DNA of 64,000 nt from Flammeovirga kamogawensis (GTDB lineage: Bacteria; Bacteroidota; Bacteroidia; Cytophagales; Flammeovirgaceae), in contig NZ_CP076128.1 in assembly GCF_018736065.1 (NCBI RefSeq), positions 1,364,001 to 1,428,000 of the forward strand, read 5' to 3'. A program made the translations under genes and the position numbers. This document shows, one piece after another, positions 61,001 to 64,000 of this stretch; the stretch's first letter is position 1; each line of letters starts with the position of its first letter. The notes beneath the pieces were generated by a model. It was given only the letters and a program-made list of their open reading frames with translations. It was not told where the DNA came from and searched no databases.

Positions 61001-61143
61001 TCAGGTAATTCTCCTGATTGTTGTGCTTCGTAAAAAAACAGTGACTTCTGTAATGCCTCCCCATAATTAAATTCTTGGGCATACAGATGCAAACAAGATA
61101 AATGTAGTAGAAATACTACACCTAACTTAGAAATAAATTTCAT
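55084..61143 (-). CDS. Multimodular cellulase GH9-CBM3c-PKD2-X-PKD-X-PKD-GH48 with T9SS sorting domain
   Basis: This is a 2019-residue secreted protein. Signal peptide 1-22. GH9 25-470: GGWYDAGD (72-79, Asp76/Asp79), NPHHRAAHG (395-403), and Glu446 in DYIANEVACDYNA as the acid. CBM3c 478-632 (NRTAWPARVTDKLKFRYFFD), the type fused to processive GH9 endoglucanases. PKD domains lie at about 637-723, 729-812, 954-1038 and 1186-1268. Two copies of an unrecognised module, X1 818-945 and X2 1048-1177, sit between them. GH48 1280-1911: VEAPDHGHESTSE (Glu1329 as likely acid), SAPDADAR, SSHCHFGYQNPMAAYALS and RFFEEEVYIPSSF. T9SS sorting domain about 1937-2019 (YILELTHLSTNEIVRKKIIKK). It should attack crystalline cellulose both internally and from chain ends. 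It ends with its own terminator and is divergent from the sulfatase. Confidence 0.92.
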   Translation of the reverse strand: MKFISKLGVVFLLHLSCLHLYAQEFNYGEALQKSLFFYEAQQSGELPEWNRVNWRANSALSDGSDVGHDLSGGWYDAGDHVKFGFPMAYSVTVLAWGAIEYEDAYRSSGQLDILKRNLRFVTDYFIKCHTAPNEFYGQVGGGGPDHAYWGSSEVMTMERPAFKIDASSPGSDLAAETAAAMAAVSMLYQNDDPAYSALLLQHAEQLYSFADQYRGAYSDAITDAAGYYRSFSGYQDELVWGAAWLYRATGNASYLTKAESEYQLLSNEGQSAEKAYKWGLAWDDKSYGAYILMSVLTGDEEYKQDAERHLDYWTDGYNGDRITYSPGGQAHLVTWGSLRHSSNTSFLAFVYSDKITTAKKAKYHDFAVRQINYALGDNPINRSFMVGFGNNPANNPHHRAAHGAWANNLQYKPDDASHILYGALVGGPGTANDQFEDDRGDYIANEVACDYNACFTGALARMYDEYGGSPLSTFPVPEVPNRAEIRSVSKFNSNNSTSSTVRVLVQNRTAWPARVTDKLKFRYFFDISEAVDQGYSIADYEVELSYAQGNATLDVKAWDASQNIYYAEISLEGEQIAPIGDPAFRRDAQINVKVKSGVPYDTSNDWSALGLDSEAETPRIPVYDNGVLVFGEEPGGGNTPSASFTANVTEGYAPLEVNVDASASSDPNGDNLSYAWDLGNGQTSTLVAPSVTYTLPGVYTIELTVSDGQNVSSTVSKTIVVNEVVVPELKASFTATPTSGTAPLSVVFNASSSTNSIETALEYAWSFGDGTVGNGITANHIFTEIGEYTVTLTVSNTDGEADMITSTVTVSEVIESDCTFGTPLSSGMTSLVNLKYEHIHVLGNGGPDLSNIRDFTINWDAVNNGLYQFSMNTANGSPSWYIDLLSGVTHALNSASPSVTITSSGISGLDGEYWTATEGDNFVLVSKTAGFTIYFSTSATAPDCGGVIDPEENTAPVAVITTDKNSGDKPLTVNFDGSGSTDADGDVLTYAWNFGDGMTDTGVSVSHIYSEVGNYDAVLTVTDAEGASDLTSTTIIVTDKNVPPVEGDCTFDTPQSMSLTGVSSEAFTNIHVIGTGGPDLSNMRDFTMNWDAANNGLYQFSFNTNNGSPSWYIDLLPNVSHTFSSAQPSVTITSSGISGLDGAYWATADGDNFVLVSKTDGYTIYFSNSSTAPECGTVDPDENQVPTAVIDVDKLSGKAPLAITFDASGSTDADEDALTYAWDFGDGTSEAGLVVAHTFSLVGDYSVSLIVTDTEGASDEAIVSITVSEGDIIIDPPTGDNKYIDRFVEMRDIYYDPANGYFSADGSPHHSIETLLVEAPDHGHESTSELYSYWMWLEVMHGRISGDWEPLKEVWRKTEQFIIPSALDQPNNSAYSATNPAAYAAEHPLPSGYPSKLEFGVSVNGDYVSDDLKAAYGTSDIYQMHWLLDNDNFYGYGNRGDGISTPSYINTFQRGEQESVYETVPHPSWESFDWGSTEGGFLPLFTQDNSYTEQWRYTSAPDADARAVQVMYWALEYAKEQGANLNDLDLDKATKMGDYLRIAMFDKYFKPLGAQSPTATSQSSYDNAHYLMSWYMSWGGSADSSAPWAFRIGSSHCHFGYQNPMAAYALSQIDEMQPISQNGARDWDVSLQRQMEFYTWLQSSEGAIAGGATNSWNGDYSTYPAGKSTFYDMAFDVHPVYHDPGSGGWFGWQAWSMERVAEYYYISNDPMAKALIEKWAAWVVDVVVLVGENDFDMPAGLEWTGEPDTWNANNPGDNSELHVEVVSYNHDLGIAASTAKALIYYAAATEKHAVLDTAARDLAREILDRMWVTYRDEKGVASLEERADYTRFFEEEVYIPSSFSGTTATGATIEPGVTFLDIRPQYKDDPEFARLEAAYNAGEVYTQKYHRGWAQIEVALANAEYGFFFGDDEVSSSARTTSTTAEIATDLNNSSASLAIVVSPNPTEHTLQVASNIQLENTVVRVYNLMGKMLYAKEIDAVNSQMMQLSFSHLPSGPYILELTHLSTNEIVRKKIIKK
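57613..58002 (-). repeat. Repeat X2 inside the cellulase gene
   Basis: Codes for residues 1048-1177, from DCTFDTPQS to APECG. It is colinear with X1, including nearly identical stretches (GGPDLSN-RDFT-NWDA, SPSWYIDLL, SVTITSSGISGLDG). The DNA itself is similar; both hold CTAGTAATCGTTACTGAAGG on the plus strand. Confidence 0.85.
58309..58692 (-). repeat. Repeat X1 inside the cellulase gene
   Basis: Codes for residues 818-945, from DCTFGTPLS to APDCG. It is the partner of X2. A Cys at each end suggests a disulfide that closes the module. It is flanked by PKD domains. Confidence 0.85.
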
Positions 61144-62053
61144 AATTAGTTTTGTTATAAGTGTGTGTGTATAGAAGTGAAGTACTTAAGCCAATAAAAT
61201 AAAACTATTGTAGTATGTTACTTTTGGTATGGTGTGTACTAAAAAATTGACAATAGTGATCAACCACTCAATTTTAAGAGCGCTAACGTAAAATACTATA
61301 CTATATTATTTTGTAAATAGAGGGTCAAAAAAGAGAAACTAGTTTTTGACTACATACTCAAGTACTTTTTAGAAGCACAATGTGTTTTAACTATCAGATA
61401 AAATAGTGTGATAAGCCTACAGTATGTCTAATCAATGTCAATAAACCACTATATACCAGGGATTGACATGCCATAGGCAACGCTACATCCTATCATTAAT
61501 AGTTTTAAAAAACTAAAGCTGATCATGCACCATTATGCTTCATAATTTACAAAAGGAGTGTTAGCTATATTCCATTAAAAATGAAATACAGGGTATAATA
61601 GTCGCTAAAAATGACGAATAGAAAGACCTAATTTTAGTATCAGAAATATTGTTGTACAGTGAATAGTTCTACTTAAAAACACAGTAGTGACCTTTCTTAC
61701 TTACATTATTAGTTACAATTATTTTGGACAATTAAATTAACTGCTACCATTTAGATAGCATATTCTTATTTAGATAATTACCGATTACAAGCTTTTATAG
61801 TCTATTCAATGAGACTATTTAATTTTTATTTAAAAACGCTAAGTTCGTAGTTGTCCAAAGGATGTTAACACATAACCATCCTTTAACTATTTCATATCAT
61901 TATATCAGTTGATTTGAGTTTTTATTGAAATTCTATTTATTTTTAGCTGGTACAGTGGTTTATATTTTGATGTAAGCAATTTAATAAAAAATCTCCGAAA
62001 CAAACAATTTTTCAACTCAAAAATAAATCATTTAGTTATCAGATTAACAAGAG

Positions 62054-62065
62054 GTTACCGATAAC
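62054..62065. promoter_or_regulatory. Palindromic site before the sulfatase gene
   Basis: GTTACCGATAAC is a 12-base palindrome (one wobble pair) with a central CG, as in LacI-family operators. It lies about 146 bases upstream of the sulfatase start. A related half (ATTACCGATTACA) is at about 61777-61789. Confidence 0.35.
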
Positions 62066-62143
62066 ATTGTTCACTAATCACTTTGCTTAAAAACTAAAAA
62101 AGACTTCTTACCATAGATCAATTTTTATAATAAACTCAGTTTT

Positions 62144-62151
62144 TACATTTG
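62144..62151 (+). promoter_or_regulatory. Candidate Bacteroidetes -7 box for the sulfatase gene
   Basis: TACATTTG fits TAnnTTTG and lies 59 bases before the ATG. No clear -33 partner. Confidence 0.4.
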
Positions 62152-62210
62152 TATCGTTGATTTAGTTTAATATCAAACAAATATAATTTACTATTATAAA
62201 ATTACATACT

Positions 62211-63779
62211 ATGAAAAAGATACTATACTTTAGCATCAGTCTATTCTCCATATTATTTTCAATTACAAACAGTTTTGCAAAAAATAAACAACCAAATATA
62301 TTAGTGGTATGGGGCGATGACATTGGTATTTCAAATGTATCTGCCTATAATCTTGGTATGATGGGATATCAAACGCCAAATATTGATAAAGTTGCCAACG
62401 AAGGTGGTTTATTTACACATTATTATTCTCAGCAAAGTTGTACCGCGGGTAGGGCATCGTTTATTTTAGGTGAAGAACCCTTTAGAACAGGTCTACTTAC
62501 AATTGGTTTACCGGGTTCTCCTCATGGTATTCCTGAATGGGCACCAACAATTGCAGATTTACTTAAAGAAGAAGGGTATACCACAGGTCAATTTGGTAAA
62601 AACCACTTGGGTGATCGTGATGAACATTTACCTACGGAACATGGTTTTGATGAGTTTTTTGGTAACCTCTATCATTTAAATGCAGAAGAAGAGCCTGAGT
62701 CTTATTATTACCCAAAAGATGAAGAATTTAAAAAGAAATATGGTCCAAGAGGTGTTATTCATTCTTATGCAGATGGTAGAGTTTCTGACACAGGGCCTCT
62801 TACTAAAAAACGTATGGAAACAATAGATGATGAGCTTTTAGAAGGCGCTACTTCTTTTATGGAAAAAGCCGCAAAAGCAGACAAACCTTTCTTTTTATGG
62901 TTTAACTCTACAAGAATGCATATCTGGACACACTTAAAAAATGAGTCTGAAGGGGTGACTGGTGTTGGTGAATATGCAGATGGAATGGTAGAACACGATA
63001 GACATCTTGGTGTTTTATTAGATAAATTAGAAGAACTAGGTATTGATGACAACACTATTGTTATCTGGTCTACTGATAATGGCACACAAAAATTCACATG
63101 GCCTGACGGTGGCGTTTCTCCTTTTAAAGGGGATAAAGGAACGACTTGGGAAGGTGGTTTCCGTGCTCCTTGTGTTGTAAAATGGCCAGGTACTATTAAG
63201 CCAGGCACTAAATACGATGGTATGGCTTCTCATATGGATTGGATGCCTACATTATTAGCTGCTGCTGGTAAAGAAAATATTGTTGAGGATGTAAAAAATG
63301 GCTATGAGGCAAATGGAAAAACTTGGAAGGTCCATTTAGATGGGTATGATTTAACAGATTATCTTTCAGGTAAATCTAAAGAATCGCCTAGAGAAACATT
63401 TTATTACTTCTCCTCTACCGGTGACATGAATGCAGTCAGATGGAAAGAATGGAAAGTAAGCTTTGCAATTCAAGAAGGTGATATGTCTGAAGCTTACCGA
63501 ATGGTTCCTGCCTTTCCTAAAGTCGTCAATTTAAAACTTGATCCATTTGAAATGGCACAAGATCAATCCAAAACTGCTTTTAAGTGGTATGTTGAAAATA
63601 TGTGGTTATTTGGCTCTATTGGTGAACAAGTAGAAAAGTTTGTAAAAACTGTCCCCAATTATCCATTCCAACCTGCCGCTGCTAGGGCTGACAAAATTGG
63701 CTACGATATGTTTAAACAAATGAAAGACCTCCAACGTTTGAATAAAGTAGAGGAAGAGGTAAAAAGTTTAAATAAATAA
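62211..63779 (+). CDS. Type I (formylglycine) sulfatase
   Basis: This 522-residue protein has a signal peptide (1-23, NSFAK). The metal-binding pair is GDD (35-37). The sulfatase signature is SCTAGRASFILG, with Cys77 as the residue to be oxidised to formylglycine (C-x-A-x-R form). Later blocks are GKNHLG, the conserved DNGT and FKGDKGTTWEGGFRAPCVVKWPG. It removes sulfate from a sugar or a related ester. Length and order fit family S1. The subfamily and substrate cannot be assigned by eye; a marine sulfated polysaccharide is a fair guess. It diverges from the cellulase gene and has a clear terminator. Confidence 0.9.
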   Translation: MKKILYFSISLFSILFSITNSFAKNKQPNILVVWGDDIGISNVSAYNLGMMGYQTPNIDKVANEGGLFTHYYSQQSCTAGRASFILGEEPFRTGLLTIGLPGSPHGIPEWAPTIADLLKEEGYTTGQFGKNHLGDRDEHLPTEHGFDEFFGNLYHLNAEEEPESYYYPKDEEFKKKYGPRGVIHSYADGRVSDTGPLTKKRMETIDDELLEGATSFMEKAAKADKPFFLWFNSTRMHIWTHLKNESEGVTGVGEYADGMVEHDRHLGVLLDKLEELGIDDNTIVIWSTDNGTQKFTWPDGGVSPFKGDKGTTWEGGFRAPCVVKWPGTIKPGTKYDGMASHMDWMPTLLAAAGKENIVEDVKNGYEANGKTWKVHLDGYDLTDYLSGKSKESPRETFYYFSSTGDMNAVRWKEWKVSFAIQEGDMSEAYRMVPAFPKVVNLKLDPFEMAQDQSKTAFKWYVENMWLFGSIGEQVEKFVKTVPNYPFQPAAARADKIGYDMFKQMKDLQRLNKVEEEVKSLNK

Positions 63780-63811
63780 TTTGAAAACGATATTTATTAT
63801 CAACGTATAAA

Positions 63812-63845
63812 AGCAAGGTCACTTCTAGAGAGGTGACCTTGTTTA
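63812..63845. terminator. Hairpin terminator after the sulfatase gene
   Basis: CAAGGTCAC (63814-63822) pairs with GTGACCTTG (63833-63841) and a T-rich tract follows. It also serves the convergent zinc-ribbon gene. Confidence 0.8.
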
Positions 63846-63850
63846 TTATA

Positions 63851-64000
63851 TTATTTTTCTGAAATAATACTCGTACCACATTTAGAACAATAAGGTAAAT
63901 GTGCATAATTTTCTGTTCCACAATTTGTACACGGTTTAAACAATTCTAAACCACAATACCTACAGAAATTAGTAACAATTCCATAGCCTTGTGCTTTAAA
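63851..64000 (-). CDS. Zinc-ribbon protein, C-terminal part only (cut by window edge)
   Basis: The frame is open from the right edge to a TAA at 63851-63853, giving the last 49 residues. Three Cys-x-x-Cys pairs are seen (CRYC, CTNC, CSKC) with a short acidic/polar tail. They form one or two treble-clef zinc ribbons of the kind appended to many membrane or hypothetical proteins. The N-terminal part and function are outside the window. Confidence 0.7.
   Translation of the reverse strand, partial: FKAQGYGIVTNFCRYCGLELFKPCTNCGTENYAHLPYCSKCGTSIISEK

Larger units (their letters stand above)
61144..62210. other. Intergenic region, 1067 bp, between divergent cellulase and sulfatase genes
   Basis: No coding frame of note and no RNA gene that I recognise. 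It must hold two divergent promoters. It is slightly less A+T-rich than the coding neighbours in places and contains scattered short palindromes, listed separately. A degraded gene or mobile-element remnant is possible, but I found no supporting motif. Confidence 0.6.

Noticed and set aside
61279-61284. AGCGCT palindrome as an operator for the cellulase gene
   Set aside because: The palindrome is only six bases, the flanks are not symmetrical, and no second copy was seen.
62765-63208. 147-codon open frame on the minus strand
   Set aside because: It is antisense to the conserved core of the sulfatase and is Ser/Pro-rich nonsense.

Overview
The window is A+T-rich chromosomal DNA from a Bacteroidetes bacterium. 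The evidence is a SusC/SusD pair, type IX secretion (T9SS) C-terminal sorting domains, TAnnTTTG-type promoter boxes, Bacteroidetes-type lipoprotein signals, and a seven-gene operon for a monocyclic hydroxylated carotenoid. The gene content fits a pigmented, marine, polysaccharide-degrading member of the Cytophagia. Flammeovirga-like is my best guess, from gene content only. I saw no rRNA, tRNA, CRISPR array or insertion sequence.

Layout. 1-15.6 kb holds mostly core or miscellaneous genes: a PstS-like binding protein with the start of a membrane sensor, an acyltransferase, an ABC-F ATPase, a DUF3467 pair, csaA, truA, a MaoC-like protein, a rhodanese, a hexapeptide acetyltransferase, a DyP-type peroxidase, a tandem pair of LpxL/HtrB-like acyltransferases, and a T9SS-exported protein. 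15.9-36.1 kb is a polysaccharide utilisation locus, all on the minus strand. In transcription order it carries a DeoR-family regulator, SusC, SusD, GH92, a CutC-like protein, a PNGase F-like amidase, GH2 beta-mannosidase, GH125 alpha-mannosidase, a CBM9-like protein, a GHL10-like putative glycosidase, a secreted EEP-family phosphoesterase and a GH97. Together these read as a system that releases N-glycans from glycoprotein and trims the mannose arms and the core beta-mannose. Ten-base direct repeats (consensus AYRAACAYGC) lie upstream of both deoR and the GH92 gene and are good candidates for the DeoR operator.

36.2-45.7 kb holds ispH, speD, a VanX-like dipeptidase, an acyl-CoA dehydrogenase, bamA, uppS and the two membrane subunits of a TRAP transporter without its binding protein. 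45.7-51.9 kb is the carotenoid operon crtI-crtB-idi-crtD-cruF-crtZ-crtYcd, which predicts saproxanthin or a close relative.

52.2-63.8 kb is a second carbohydrate region: an unassigned six-hairpin glycosidase, a 2019-residue protein, and a divergent sulfatase. The large protein is the most striking item in the window. It reads GH9-CBM3c-PKD-PKD-X1-PKD-X2-PKD-GH48-T9SS sorting domain. It joins a processive-endoglucanase module set and a GH48 exocellulase in one chain, an idea known from Caldicellulosiruptor CelA. Here it is built with PKD linkers, two copies of a module I do not recognise, and a Bacteroidetes secretion tag.
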